A DNA stretch of 64,000 nucleotides from Dechloromonas sp. H13 (GTDB taxonomy: Bacteria; Pseudomonadota; Gammaproteobacteria; Burkholderiales; Rhodocyclaceae): contig NZ_SSXX01000002.1 in NCBI RefSeq assembly GCF_009469615.1, forward strand, positions 1-64,000. Reading direction: 5' to 3'. Below the pieces are notes generated by a model. The model did no database searches and was not told the origin of the DNA. It saw nothing but the letters and a program-made list of their open reading frames with translations. Made by a program: the position numbers and the translations under genes. This document shows, in pieces, positions 1 to 8,070 of the stretch; position 1 is the stretch's first letter; every line of letters begins with the position of its first letter.

Positions 1-130
1 AACCGCTCTTGGCGACGACGTCACGCTGGTCGATGACATAAACGCGCTCCTGAGCCTGAGCGACGGTGGCACCGAAGCCGATACCGGCCAGCAGAGCCAG
101 AACAAGCGACTTCTTGGCAATGTTGTTCAT
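1..130 (-). CDS. OmpA-family outer membrane protein, N-terminal fragment
   Basis: The gene runs off the left edge; only the first 43 codons are visible. It begins with a clear Sec signal peptide (MNNIAKKSLVLALLAG, Ala-rich c-region ending in AQAQ) followed by ERVYVIDQRDVVAKSG. Signal peptide followed by a V-Y-V-I-D-x-R/Q segment and R/K-SG is typical of betaproteobacterial OmpA-like porin-peptidoglycan proteins, but the beta-barrel and OmpA domain lie outside the window, so this assignment rests on the N-terminus alone. A GGGAAT-like weak Shine-Dalgarno sequence precedes the ATG. Confidence 0.6.
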   Translation of the reverse strand, partial: MNNIAKKSLVLALLAGIGFGATVAQAQERVYVIDQRDVVAKSG

Positions 131-190
131 GAGAAATTCCCTGTCAAAAAAATTTAGACGGCGTATTGTAATTCAAAAAATGGCGTTTTT

Positions 191-1087
191 TCATGGTGCG
201 TCGACTTTCCGCCACGAACTGTCGGGGTTGAAACTTTTCAGCCGCGCCGCCTTTTCCGCGGTGTCGGGGCCGAGGTTTTTCTCGAAGACCTGACCATCCT
301 GATTGACCATGAAGGTCATGATGCCGGTCTGGCCATGTTTGGCCGGCCACATCAGGAGTCCGAAGCCGCCCGTCATGCGGCCGTCGACGACATAGTCGCG
401 GGCGCCGCCGGCAGCCCCGGCGCCCTGGGCCACGAGAATCCGGTAGCGGTAGCCGTGGTAGCTGCCCTTGTGCTTGATGCCGCCCTCGGCCGCGGCCTTT
501 GCCAGCAAGGGGCCGAACGGGCTCGCTTCCTGTCCGGGCTCGTCGGGCCAGTAGAGGCCGTCCTTCCGGCCGGGTGTGCTGACGATCCTTCCCGCGTACT
601 CCGTGACGCCGTCGCCGTTGCGGTCCTTTGCCGCGTATTCCCGCTGGGCATCGACGAAAGCCTGCGCTACCCGGATGGCGGCCAGTTCGTTGCGGCCGAT
701 CTCGCGGATGACCATCTCCTCCTTGCCCGCCTTCAGGTCGAAAACCCAGCCGGCCTTGGTCTTGACCAGTGGCAGGGGCAGGGTCCAGCCGGAATCCCCG
801 ACGGCAATCCGGGCGTGGCCGTCGTCGTCCATCTGCACGGTGTGCGATTGCGCCCAGTTGACGAGGAACGCGTCGCGGATCTCGGCGCCGACGGGCGGAA
901 TGACCGCGCGGTAGTTCTTGCCGAGAATGGCCTGTTTGGCCGCTTCGTCATTGTCCCTGATCGCCGCGCCGAAGGCCTCCATGGCGGCTTCCGGCGTTGC
1001 GAAGGACTTGGCGGCATGCGCCGGCATGGCCAGCGTGGCGGCAAGGAGAAGTGCTGCCAGGAGACGCGAATGGGTATTCGTTTTCAT
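191..1087 (-). CDS. DUF2950 family secreted protein
   Basis: 298 aa with an N-terminal signal peptide (hydrophobic LLAALLLAATLAMPAHA) and no further membrane segments, so probably periplasmic. The sequence (FATPEAAMEAFGAAIRDND near the mature start, GRNELAAIRVAQAFVDAQREYA in the middle, FGFLLWPA-like block near the C-terminus) matches the DUF2950 family, whose function is not known. AAGGAG lies about 9 bases before the ATG. It sits 12 bp downstream of the DUF3300 gene on the same strand; this pairing recurs widely in proteobacteria, so the two products probably act together in the envelope. Confidence 0.8.
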   Translation of the reverse strand: MKTNTHSRLLAALLLAATLAMPAHAAKSFATPEAAMEAFGAAIRDNDEAAKQAILGKNYRAVIPPVGAEIRDAFLVNWAQSHTVQMDDDGHARIAVGDSGWTLPLPLVKTKAGWVFDLKAGKEEMVIREIGRNELAAIRVAQAFVDAQREYAAKDRNGDGVTEYAGRIVSTPGRKDGLYWPDEPGQEASPFGPLLAKAAAEGGIKHKGSYHGYRYRILVAQGAGAAGGARDYVVDGRMTGGFGLLMWPAKHGQTGIMTFMVNQDGQVFEKNLGPDTAEKAARLKSFNPDSSWRKVDAP

Positions 1088-1099
1088 GGTCTGCTCTCC

Positions 1100-2479
1100 T
1101 TATCGCCGTCCGCCGCGACCACCGCCGCCGCCACCCGCGCGGCCGCCACCACCGCCGCCGCCACTGAAGCTGCGGCTACCGCCGCCGCCACCACCGCCGC
1201 CAAAGCTCTGGCCGCCGCCGCGCTGCATCTGCGAAGTGCTGGCCCGGCCGCGGTCCAGGTCGCGGTTGCCGCCGCCAACACCGTCGAAGGCGCTGGCGCG
1301 GTTGCTGGTGGTGGGGCGACTACCGCTGCCGCCGCGTTCAAACTGACTATGGCTGGGCAGTCCGTCCCGATGACCACCACCACCCACGCCGTCGCGACTG
1401 CCGCCGCGGTCGCCGCCGCCAAGACCGTCACGATTGCCTCCCCGATCACCACCGCCGATACCGTCACGGTCCTTGCCGCGGTCGCCACCGATTCCGTCGC
1501 GGCCACCACGGTCGCTACCGATCCCGTCACGGCCGCCGCGGTCGCCGCCCAAACCATCGCGATCCCCGCCGCGCTCGCCGTCACGTCCACGAAATTCGCC
1601 ACGATCTGCGCCCCGGTTGCCGGCATAACGCTCGCGCGAGGCCTGGTCGCGATAACCGACGTTGCCGCGGTGCTGCGGGTTGTGCTGCCAGTTATTGCCG
1701 GCATTGACGTTGTTGCGGTTGTAGTTGCGGTCGATGTTGGTCGCCCGGTTGACGTTGACATTGACATCGCCGTGGCCCCAGTTCCAGCCGCCGAACATGG
1801 CGCCGGCGGCGGCGAAACCGAGGCCCCAGGCGAAGCCGCTGACCAGGGCGCCTCCCGGGTACCAGGCCGCGACACCGGGGTAGTAGTAGGGCTGGTAGGC
1901 GGGGTAGGGCCAGGCGCCGTAGACCACGGTCGGGTTGTAGGCCGGCACGTAGATCGTCTGCGGCTGCGCCGGCTCGATGATGATGGACTGCGCTTCGGTG
2001 CGCACCACCTGCTGCTGGTTCGATTCCAGGTTGCCACTGTTCTTTGCCAACTGGCGCAGGCGCTGAATCGAGGCCATGACGTCCTTCTGCTGGCCGATGA
2101 AGGCGTCGCCAAGCTTCTGCGTCCAGTCGAGCTTCTCGTTCATCATCTCCAGCACGTTGGGGAAGGCGACCAGCGACTTGACGCTGACATCCCAGCTTTC
2201 ACCCTCGACCTTCTTGACCGCCGCGTCGCCGCTGAGCTTGGGGTTGGCCTTGGACCAGCGCGCCGCCTGTACGACTTCGAGCGGATAGGTCGAGGCCATC
2301 AGGATCTGCGAGAGCAGCGAGTCCGGATAGAGCGCGATCGGTGCCAGCAGGGCATCGAGTTCCTCGGCCTTGAACGGCGGGGGAGCTGCCGATGCGGTGT
2401 TGCTTTGTGCCTGGGCGGCCGAAACCAGCAGGACGCTGGCAGCCAGCCACCACAGCACGAAGGAGCGAATCGTTTTCAT
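1100..2479 (-). CDS. DUF3300 domain protein with long Gly/Arg/Asp-rich C-terminal tail
   Basis: 459 aa from the MKTIRS start, which has AGGAGA just upstream and gives a proper signal peptide ending at AQAQ; a TTG-initiated extension to 2515 is less likely. Residues about 25-260 carry the DUF3300 domain (LDALLAPIALYPDSLLSQILMA is its hallmark opening). From about residue 260 the protein becomes low complexity: Asn/Arg-rich, then repeated GGDRGGRDG units, then poly-Gly with Ser/Arg. No enzymatic function is known for the family. It is cotranscribed with the DUF2950 gene. The tail looks intrinsically disordered and positively charged, which would suit binding to nucleic acid, phosphate or surface polymers, but that is inference. 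Confidence 0.8.
   Translation of the reverse strand: MKTIRSFVLWWLAASVLLVSAAQAQSNTASAAPPPFKAEELDALLAPIALYPDSLLSQILMASTYPLEVVQAARWSKANPKLSGDAAVKKVEGESWDVSVKSLVAFPNVLEMMNEKLDWTQKLGDAFIGQQKDVMASIQRLRQLAKNSGNLESNQQQVVRTEAQSIIIEPAQPQTIYVPAYNPTVVYGAWPYPAYQPYYYPGVAAWYPGGALVSGFAWGLGFAAAGAMFGGWNWGHGDVNVNVNRATNIDRNYNRNNVNAGNNWQHNPQHRGNVGYRDQASRERYAGNRGADRGEFRGRDGERGGDRDGLGGDRGGRDGIGSDRGGRDGIGGDRGKDRDGIGGGDRGGNRDGLGGGDRGGSRDGVGGGGHRDGLPSHSQFERGGSGSRPTTSNRASAFDGVGGGNRDLDRGRASTSQMQRGGGQSFGGGGGGGGSRSFSGGGGGGGRAGGGGGGRGGRR
1370..1570 (-). repeat. Degenerate tandem repeat coding GGDRGGRDG-type units
   Basis: Within the DUF3300 gene the tail contains about seven successive variants of a G(G)DRGG-x-RDG-(I/L/V)-G unit, with 10-13 residue spacing. 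At DNA level the repeated element is a CCGCCGCGGTCG...CCGTCACG pattern. Such repeats can change in copy number by slippage between strains. Confidence 0.65.
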
Positions 2480-2720
2480 TATGTTCTCCTCTGATGTCGG
2501 ATCCGGCGATGACAAAAATCAGAATAGCACGTTGAAGATGGAGGTTATAAGGGCCATACAGCCCGAAAAGCATTTTTTTTGCAGGATGCTTGAGTCCTGT
2601 TTTCAGGGGAGCCATACTGCAAGCATGTCGGCATGCAGGGGCGGGCGCGATGCCTTGTTCCACTCGCCACTCGTCGCAGCGAAAGTGGTCAATCCAATAA
2701 TCACAAGACTGGAGACATAC
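2480..2720. other. Intergenic region between the DUF3300 gene and fabI
   Basis: 241 bp between divergent genes. It includes a GCATG-TCGG-CATGC dyad near 2623-2636 and a run of eight T near 2572. I see no convincing sigma70 promoter or RNA element. Confidence 0.5.
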
Positions 2721-3503
2721 ATGTCCATCGAGAATCCTCGTCCCATCCTGGCCGGCAAGAAAGCCCTGGTCGTCGGCATCGCCAATGGCGACTCGATCGC
2801 CTATGGTTGCGCCAAGGCGTTTCGCGCGGTTGGCGCCGATGTCGCCATCACCTATCTCAACGAGAAGGCGAAGCCGCATGTCGAGCCGCTGGCCCGGGAA
2901 CTGGAGGCATCGATCTTCGCGCCGCTCGACGTTGCGAAGCCGGGCGAACTGGAGGCGCTGTTCGCGCGCATCGAGAAGGAATGGGGTCAGCTGGACATCA
3001 TGGTCCATTCGATCGCCTCGGCCAAGAAGGAGGATATCAAGGGTGGTTTGCTGAACTGCTCGGCCGACGGCTTCGCCCTGGCGATGGACATCTCGGTACA
3101 TTCCTTCATTCGCATGGCCAAACTGGCGGCGCCGCTGATGAAGGACGGCGGCACGATGTTCGCGATGACCTACCACGGCGCGATGAAGGTCGAGCCCAAC
3201 TACAACGTCATGGGGCCGGTTAAGGCGGCGCTCGAGGCGGCATGTCGCTACCTTGCCTACGAGCTCGGCCCGCAGCATATCCGGGTCCATGCCATTTCGC
3301 CGGGGCCGCTCAAGACGCGTGCCGCGTCGGGGCTCAAGGACTTCGACCTGATGCTCAACAAGGCAGGCAAGCGTGCGCCGGTCGGCGAACTGGTGGACAT
3401 CATGGACGTCGGCTTCACCTGCGCCTACCTGGCGACGCCCTACGCCCGCCGCCTGACCGGCGAGACGATGTATGTCGATGGCGGCGTGAACATCATGGCC
3501 TGA
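2721..3503 (+). CDS. fabI: Enoyl-[acyl-carrier-protein] reductase (NADH), FabI type
   Basis: 260 aa. FabI reduces trans-2-enoyl-ACP to acyl-ACP in the last step of fatty acid elongation, in the cytoplasm. The start at 2721 follows ACTGGAGAC. Visible features are the FabI-type nucleotide loop GIANGDSIA (19-27), the catalytic pair Tyr161 and Lys168 in Y-N-V-M-G-P-V-K (Tyr-x6-Lys, equivalent to Tyr156/Lys163 of E. coli) and the upstream Tyr151. The length is normal for FabI. The sequence is divergent from enteric FabI, and the gene lies beside ppk2, a phosphotransacetylase and a PhaC-like gene, a grouping seen in other proteobacteria. It may therefore be a secondary FabI serving acyl-CoA/PHA metabolism rather than the only housekeeping enzyme. 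Confidence 0.87.
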   Translation: MSIENPRPILAGKKALVVGIANGDSIAYGCAKAFRAVGADVAITYLNEKAKPHVEPLARELEASIFAPLDVAKPGELEALFARIEKEWGQLDIMVHSIASAKKEDIKGGLLNCSADGFALAMDISVHSFIRMAKLAAPLMKDGGTMFAMTYHGAMKVEPNYNVMGPVKAALEAACRYLAYELGPQHIRVHAISPGPLKTRAASGLKDFDLMLNKAGKRAPVGELVDIMDVGFTCAYLATPYARRLTGETMYVDGGVNIMA

Positions 3504-3565
3504 CCAGGGATCCGCAGCCCGGTTGCGGTCGACCCCGAAAAACGATCGATTTTGAGGAGAGAACG

Positions 3566-4381
3566 ATGAGCAAGAAGAAGGATGGCAAGAAAGCCGCCGC
3601 CCCGGACGAAAAGCTGGGCGCCCGGGAATACGAGCGTGAGCTGGAAAAACTCCACGTCGAACTAGTGAAGCTGCAGGAATGGGTCGTCGCCAAGGGGCTG
3701 AAGGTGTGCGTCGTCTTCGAGGGACGCGACGGCGCCGGCAAGGGTGGCACGATCAAGGCGATCACCGAGCGGGTCAGCCCGCGGGTGTTCCGGGTCGTCG
3801 CGCTGCCGTCGCCGACCGAGCGCGAAAAGTCGCAGATGTACGCCCAGCGCTACCTGCAGCATTTCCCGGCGGCCGGCGAAGTCGTCATCTTCGACCGCAG
3901 CTGGTACAACCGCGCCGGCGTCGAGCGCGTCATGGGCTTCTGCACCGACGAGCAGGCGCAGCGCTTCCTCAACATGGTGCCTGCCTTCGAGAAGGTCATG
4001 ATCGAATCCGGGATCATCCTGCTCAAGTACTGGCTCGAGGTGAGTCCGGAGGAACAGACGCGCCGGCTGACCCAGCGCATCGACGACGGCCGCAAGATCT
4101 GGAAGCTGTCGCCGATGGACCTCAAGTCCTACAGCCGCTGGTACGACTACTCGCGGGCGCGCGACGAGATGTTTGAGAAGACCGACACGCCGTGGGCGCC
4201 ATGGTATGTCGGGCAGTCGAACGACAAGAAGCGGGTGCGCCTGAACATCATCACCCACTTCCTGAGCAAGATTCCCTACGAGGAAATCAAGCGCGCCAAG
4301 GTCGTGCTGCCCAAGCGCCAGAAGCCTGAGGGCTACAAGGAGCCGGATTACCCGTACAAGTACGTGCCCGCCGTCTTCTGA
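3566..4381 (+). CDS. ppk2: Polyphosphate kinase 2 family protein
   Basis: 271 aa. PPK2 enzymes transfer phosphate between polyphosphate and nucleoside mono- or diphosphates. The P-loop GRDGAGKGG is at residues 53-61 and the Walker B-like DRSWYNRAGVERVMGF begins at 110; both are diagnostic of PPK2. The lid-module region (RIDDGRKIWKLSPMDL) follows at about 195. It is a single-domain protein, as in class I/II enzymes; the substrate (ADP, GDP or AMP) cannot be read safely from sequence. GAGGAGAGAACG supplies the ribosome binding site. It lies 62 bp after fabI in the same direction and ends in a strong terminator, so the two may be one transcript. Confidence 0.9.
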   Translation: MSKKKDGKKAAAPDEKLGAREYERELEKLHVELVKLQEWVVAKGLKVCVVFEGRDGAGKGGTIKAITERVSPRVFRVVALPSPTEREKSQMYAQRYLQHFPAAGEVVIFDRSWYNRAGVERVMGFCTDEQAQRFLNMVPAFEKVMIESGIILLKYWLEVSPEEQTRRLTQRIDDGRKIWKLSPMDLKSYSRWYDYSRARDEMFEKTDTPWAPWYVGQSNDKKRVRLNIITHFLSKIPYEEIKRAKVVLPKRQKPEGYKEPDYPYKYVPAVF

Positions 4382-4404
4382 ACGGCTGGGCAGGTGAGAT
4401 CCAT

Positions 4405-4437
4405 ACCGGGGCCGGCGCATGCCGGCCCCGGTCTTTT
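4405..4437 (+). terminator. Rho-independent terminator after ppk2
   Basis: A 12-bp GC-rich stem (ACCGGGGCCGGC / GCCGGCCCCGGT) closes a GCAT tetraloop at 4405-4432 and is followed by CTTTT. It lies between the convergent ppk2 and phosphotransacetylase genes. The T-tract is short, but the stem is very stable. No A-run precedes it, so termination should favour the plus strand. Confidence 0.75.
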
Positions 4438-4451
4438 GCGTGTTGTCAACT

Positions 4452-5396
4452 TCAGCCGGTGACGGCCTTGCCGGCCTGCTGGCGACGGTTGGCGGCGACC
4501 AGTGCCGCGACGGCGCACGAGGCGAGGCGGGTGAGGACGGAGTCGGCGCGGCTGGTCAGGATGATCGGCACGCGGGCGCCGAGCACGATGCCGGCGGCAT
4601 CGGCGTCGGCCATGAAGCTGAGGCTCTTGGCCAGCATGTTGCCGGCCTCGAGATCGGGGACGACCAGGATGTCGGCACGGCCGGCGACCGGCGATTCGAT
4701 CTTCTTGATTTTCGCGGCGTCGAGGTCGATGGCGTTGTCGAGGGCCAGCGGGCCGTCGAGGATGCCGCCGGTGATTTGCCCGCGATCGGCCATCTTGCAC
4801 AGGGCGCCGGCCTCGATGGTCGACTGCAGCTTCGGGTTGATGGTTTCCATGGCCGAGAGGATCGCTACCTTCGGCTTTTCGTTGCCCAGCGCATGGGCGA
4901 GGTCGATGGCGTTCTGGATGATGTGCATCTTGTCTTCCATGGTCGGGAAGATGTTGATCGCCGCGTCGGTGACGAAGATGGCGCGGTCGAGGCTCGGCAC
5001 GTCCATGATGAAGCAGTGGCTGATGCGGCGGTTGGTGCGCAGGCCGGTGCCGCTGCGCACGACGGCGCCCATCAGCTCGTCGGTGTGCAGGCTGCCCTTC
5101 ATCAGCAGTTCGGCGCGTCCCTCGCGCGTCAGGCGCACGGCTTCGTCGGCCGCCGCGTGGCTGTGTTCGGCATCGACGATTTCATAGGGTGCGACGTCGA
5201 GGCCGGCCGCTTTCGCCACCTCCAGTATCCTGTCGCGCGGACCGACCAGCAGCGGCCGGATGATCCCCATTTCGGCCGCCTCGACGGCGCCGCGCAGCGA
5301 ACTCTCGTCGCACGGATGGGCAACGGCGGTCGGCACCGGGGGTAGTTCCCGGCAGTGGGCGAGCAGGCGTTCGTATTTGGCGTGCTTCTGTTCCAT
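4452..5396 (-). CDS. Phosphate acetyl/butyryltransferase family protein
   Basis: 314 aa from the ATG at 5396, which has GGAGA 8 bases upstream; a longer frame to 5456 lacks support. The protein belongs to the PTA_PTB family that interconverts acyl-CoA and acyl-phosphate. Recognisable blocks are VLLMKGSLHTDELM-like (about 120), ISHCFIMDVPSLDRAIFVTDAAINI (about 145) and the C-terminal ADILVVPDLEAGNMLAKSL. It matches the catalytic half of the proteins often annotated as bifunctional enoyl-CoA hydratase/phosphate acetyltransferase, but the MaoC hydratase half is absent. No acetate or butyrate kinase gene is adjacent. It is divergent from the DUF3141 gene. Confidence 0.85.
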   Translation of the reverse strand: MEQKHAKYERLLAHCRELPPVPTAVAHPCDESSLRGAVEAAEMGIIRPLLVGPRDRILEVAKAAGLDVAPYEIVDAEHSHAAADEAVRLTREGRAELLMKGSLHTDELMGAVVRSGTGLRTNRRISHCFIMDVPSLDRAIFVTDAAINIFPTMEDKMHIIQNAIDLAHALGNEKPKVAILSAMETINPKLQSTIEAGALCKMADRGQITGGILDGPLALDNAIDLDAAKIKKIESPVAGRADILVVPDLEAGNMLAKSLSFMADADAAGIVLGARVPIILTSRADSVLTRLASCAVAALVAANRRQQAGKAVTG

Positions 5397-5551
5397 GGCG
5401 AGTCTCCGTGTATGTTTTAGTGATGCCATCATAGGCATTGCCGCGGCGCCGGGCAATGCCGGATGACTGGCCGACGGCTATGCCGGCGAGGGGGAGTGCT
5501 TTACCATGACGGTCTGCGGTGCAGGTGCCGCCATCTGCCGGGAGAACATCG

Positions 5552-8059
5552 ATGAAATCGCTCATGAATACCCTGTCCCAGAATACGAAGATCGATCGCA
5601 ACGTCGCCGAGCTGCTGAAGAAGCGCCTGCAACACGCCCAGAGCGACTTCTCGAAGGCCCTGCGCGAGGCGCAGGCGAAAAGCGCGGCGACGCTGCCGTC
5701 GCTCCTGCAGTCCGGTAGCGCCTGGAACGATTACGCGGTCGACTTTGCGCAACGGGCGATCCTGTTCTGGGATACCATGCGCCAGCGCGGCAACGATTTC
5801 CGCGAGCACCAGAAGAAGGGGCTGCCGCCGCTGCTGCACTTCGAGTACGAAACCGTGCTCGACGCGCGCAAGTTCGCGCGCCCGGTCAATTACGCGCTGT
5901 TGCGCATCGTGCCGCCCAAGGGTGTCACGGTCGACATGAAACGCCGGCCGTATATCGTCATCGACCCACGCGCCGGGCACGGCCCGGGCATCGGCGGCTT
6001 CAAGGACGATTCGCAGGTCGGCGTCGCCCTGCGCGACGGGCATCCGGTCTATTTCGTCTCCTTCTTCCCCGAGCCGGAACCCGGCCAGACGCTGCTCGAC
6101 GTCTGCGAGGCCGAAACCGCCTTCGTGCACAAGGTGCGCGAGCTGCACCCCGAGAGTCCGAAGCCGGTCATCATCGGTAACTGCCAGGGCGGCTGGGCGG
6201 CGATGATGCTGGCCGCGTCCGATCCCGACGACACCGGCCCGATCGTGATCAACGGCGCGCCGATGTCCTACTGGGGCGGCGCCTGGGAAGAGGGCGCGGG
6301 CGACAACCCGATGCGCTACTCGGGCGGCCTGCTCGGCGGCACCTGGCTGTCGTCGCTGGTGGCTGATCTGTCCAACGGCGTCTTCGACGGCGCCTGGCTG
6401 GTCCAGAACTTCGAAAGCTTGCATCCGGCCAACACCTTCTTCGACAAGTACTACCACGTCTTCAAGAACGTCGACACCGAGCCGCCGCGCTTCCTCGAAT
6501 TCGAACGCTGGTGGGGCGGCATGTTCCTGCTCAACCGCGAGGAGATCGAGTGGATCACGCAGAACCTCTTCGTCGGTAACAAGCTGTGGAGCGAAACGAC
6601 GTCGAAGCAGGGCAAGCTCTTCGACCTCAAGGCGATCCGCTCGCCGATCGTCCTCTTCGCCTCGATGGGCGACGACATCACGCCGCCGGAACAGGCCTTC
6701 AACTGGGTTGCCGATACCTATGGCTCGACCGCGGAGATCAAGGCCAACTGCCAGGTCATCGTCGGCCTGCTGCACAAGAATGTCGGCCACCTCGGCATCT
6801 TCGTCTCGGGCGCCGTCGCCCGCAAGGAACACGCGCAGATCGTCTCCGTGCTGAAATCGATCGAGGCGCTGCCGCCCGGCCTCTACGGCATGAACATCAT
6901 CGAGCACCAAAGCCGGGACGGTGCGGTGAGCTACGACGTCGAATTCGTCGAGCACACGCTGGAAGAGGTTACCAAGCGCCTCAACCGCTTCGAGCGCAAG
7001 GATGAAAAGGCCTTCGAGGCGGTCGCCAAGGTGTCCGAGTTCAACCAGAAGGCCTACGAGCTGTTCGCCCAGCCGCTGGTGCAGCAGATGTCCAACGAGA
7101 CGACCGCCAAGCTGGGCCGTGTATTCCACCCCTTGCGCATGCAGCGCTGGGCGATTTCGGATATCAACCCGTGGCTCGGCTGGCTGGCGCCGGCCGCCGC
7201 CTTCGTGAAAAGCCACCGCAAGGCGGCCGGCCCCGAGAACCCGCTGCGCCAGCTGGAAAACGCCGGTTCGGGCATCCTCTCGGCGACCTTGACCTACTAC
7301 CGCGCCGTGCAGGATGCGATCAGCGAGGCCGCCTTCTTCCAGCTCTACGGCCACATGTTCGCCAACCTGATGGCCGACCGCAGCCCGTCGCTGGCCCGCG
7401 AGCAGGCCGCCGACACGCGCCAGGCGGAAACGGTGCGCGCGGCGCTGGCGCAGATCGCCGAAGGCGGCTATCCGGCTGCCGTCGCGCGCATCGCCTTCCT
7501 GCTCAAGGACAAGGGCGACAAGCCGCTGCCCCTTTCGCGCCTGCACCTGAAGGCCGAGCTGATCCAGGACTATGCCGACCTGTTGCCGGAAACAGAGCCG
7601 GACGAGCAGCGCCGCATCCGCGGGACGCAGGAAATCATCGTCAACGAGTCGCCGGCGGCGGCACTCGCCACCCTGCCGCAACTGTTGACCGATCCAGCCG
7701 ACGCCGCGCGCCTGGAAACGCTGATGACGAAATTGTTCGCCGACGAACGGATTCTGGCCGCTCGGCCAACGGCGGCGCAGAAGGCGATGCTGGCGCGCAT
7801 CCGCGAATCGCTCGGCCACCCGCGCCTGGCGCCGCCGGCGGCGAAAAAGCCGGTGCGCCGCGCGGCAGCCCCGGCCGTTGCCAAGCCGGCTACGGTTAGC
7901 AAGGCTGTGGTCACCAAGGCTGCAGTCAGCAGGGCTGCAGTCAGCAAGGCTGCGACTGGGGCCGCGAAGCCCGCCAAGCCGAAGGCGGCAGCCGCCAAGC
8001 CAAAGGCGGCGACGCCCAAAACTGCCCGGAAGACGGCCACCAAGCCGACTGAAAGCTGA
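5552..8059 (+). CDS. DUF3141 protein: PHA-synthase-like alpha/beta hydrolase with Ala/Lys-rich tail
   Basis: 835 aa; the start at 5552 follows CGGGAG with 7-base spacing. The central region resembles class I PHA synthases/depolymerases: a lipase-box equivalent G-N-C-Q-G-G with Cys211 as nucleophile, Asp374/375 in MGDDITPPEQ, and His413 in KNVGHLGIF. The order and spacing fit a Cys-Asp-His triad. A helical region of about 300 residues follows. From about residue 764 the protein is an AAxKPA/KAAV repeat tail rich in Ala, Lys and Pro, like histone H1 or the tail of PhaF phasins. The family has no established reaction. Context (fabI, phosphotransacetylase, ppk2) points to acyl-CoA or polyhydroxyalkanoate metabolism, perhaps at the granule or nucleoid. 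Confidence 0.82.
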   Translation: MKSLMNTLSQNTKIDRNVAELLKKRLQHAQSDFSKALREAQAKSAATLPSLLQSGSAWNDYAVDFAQRAILFWDTMRQRGNDFREHQKKGLPPLLHFEYETVLDARKFARPVNYALLRIVPPKGVTVDMKRRPYIVIDPRAGHGPGIGGFKDDSQVGVALRDGHPVYFVSFFPEPEPGQTLLDVCEAETAFVHKVRELHPESPKPVIIGNCQGGWAAMMLAASDPDDTGPIVINGAPMSYWGGAWEEGAGDNPMRYSGGLLGGTWLSSLVADLSNGVFDGAWLVQNFESLHPANTFFDKYYHVFKNVDTEPPRFLEFERWWGGMFLLNREEIEWITQNLFVGNKLWSETTSKQGKLFDLKAIRSPIVLFASMGDDITPPEQAFNWVADTYGSTAEIKANCQVIVGLLHKNVGHLGIFVSGAVARKEHAQIVSVLKSIEALPPGLYGMNIIEHQSRDGAVSYDVEFVEHTLEEVTKRLNRFERKDEKAFEAVAKVSEFNQKAYELFAQPLVQQMSNETTAKLGRVFHPLRMQRWAISDINPWLGWLAPAAAFVKSHRKAAGPENPLRQLENAGSGILSATLTYYRAVQDAISEAAFFQLYGHMFANLMADRSPSLAREQAADTRQAETVRAALAQIAEGGYPAAVARIAFLLKDKGDKPLPLSRLHLKAELIQDYADLLPETEPDEQRRIRGTQEIIVNESPAAALATLPQLLTDPADAARLETLMTKLFADERILAARPTAAQKAMLARIRESLGHPRLAPPAAKKPVRRAAAPAVAKPATVSKAVVTKAAVSRAAVSKAATGAAKPAKPKAAAAKPKAATPKTARKTATKPTES
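7842..8056 (+). repeat. Region coding Ala/Lys/Pro-rich H1-like repeats
   Basis: The end of the DUF3141 gene encodes repeated (S/T)KAAV, SRAAV and AKPKAA units. At DNA level, near-copies of a 15-base GGCTGCAGTCAGCA/G element stand in tandem at about 7918-7965. Such tails bind DNA non-specifically in H1-like proteins and PhaF; here that is only by analogy. Confidence 0.7.
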
Positions 8060-8070
8060 TTCGCCGCTGC

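Noticed and set aside
131..190. A terminator between the DUF2950 gene and the OmpA-like gene (AAAAAA-TGGCG-TTTTTT)
   Set aside because: The stem is purely A/T and too weak; it would hardly stop transcription and may only be promoter DNA.
1100..1600. A CRISPR-like or minisatellite array
   Set aside because: The repeats are short, degenerate and in frame with the DUF3300 coding sequence, with no unique spacers.
335..2494. A 719-codon plus-strand open frame opposite the DUF2950 and DUF3300 genes
   Set aside because: Ala/Thr/Val low-complexity translation caused by the complementary Gly/Arg repeats; no start signal or domain.
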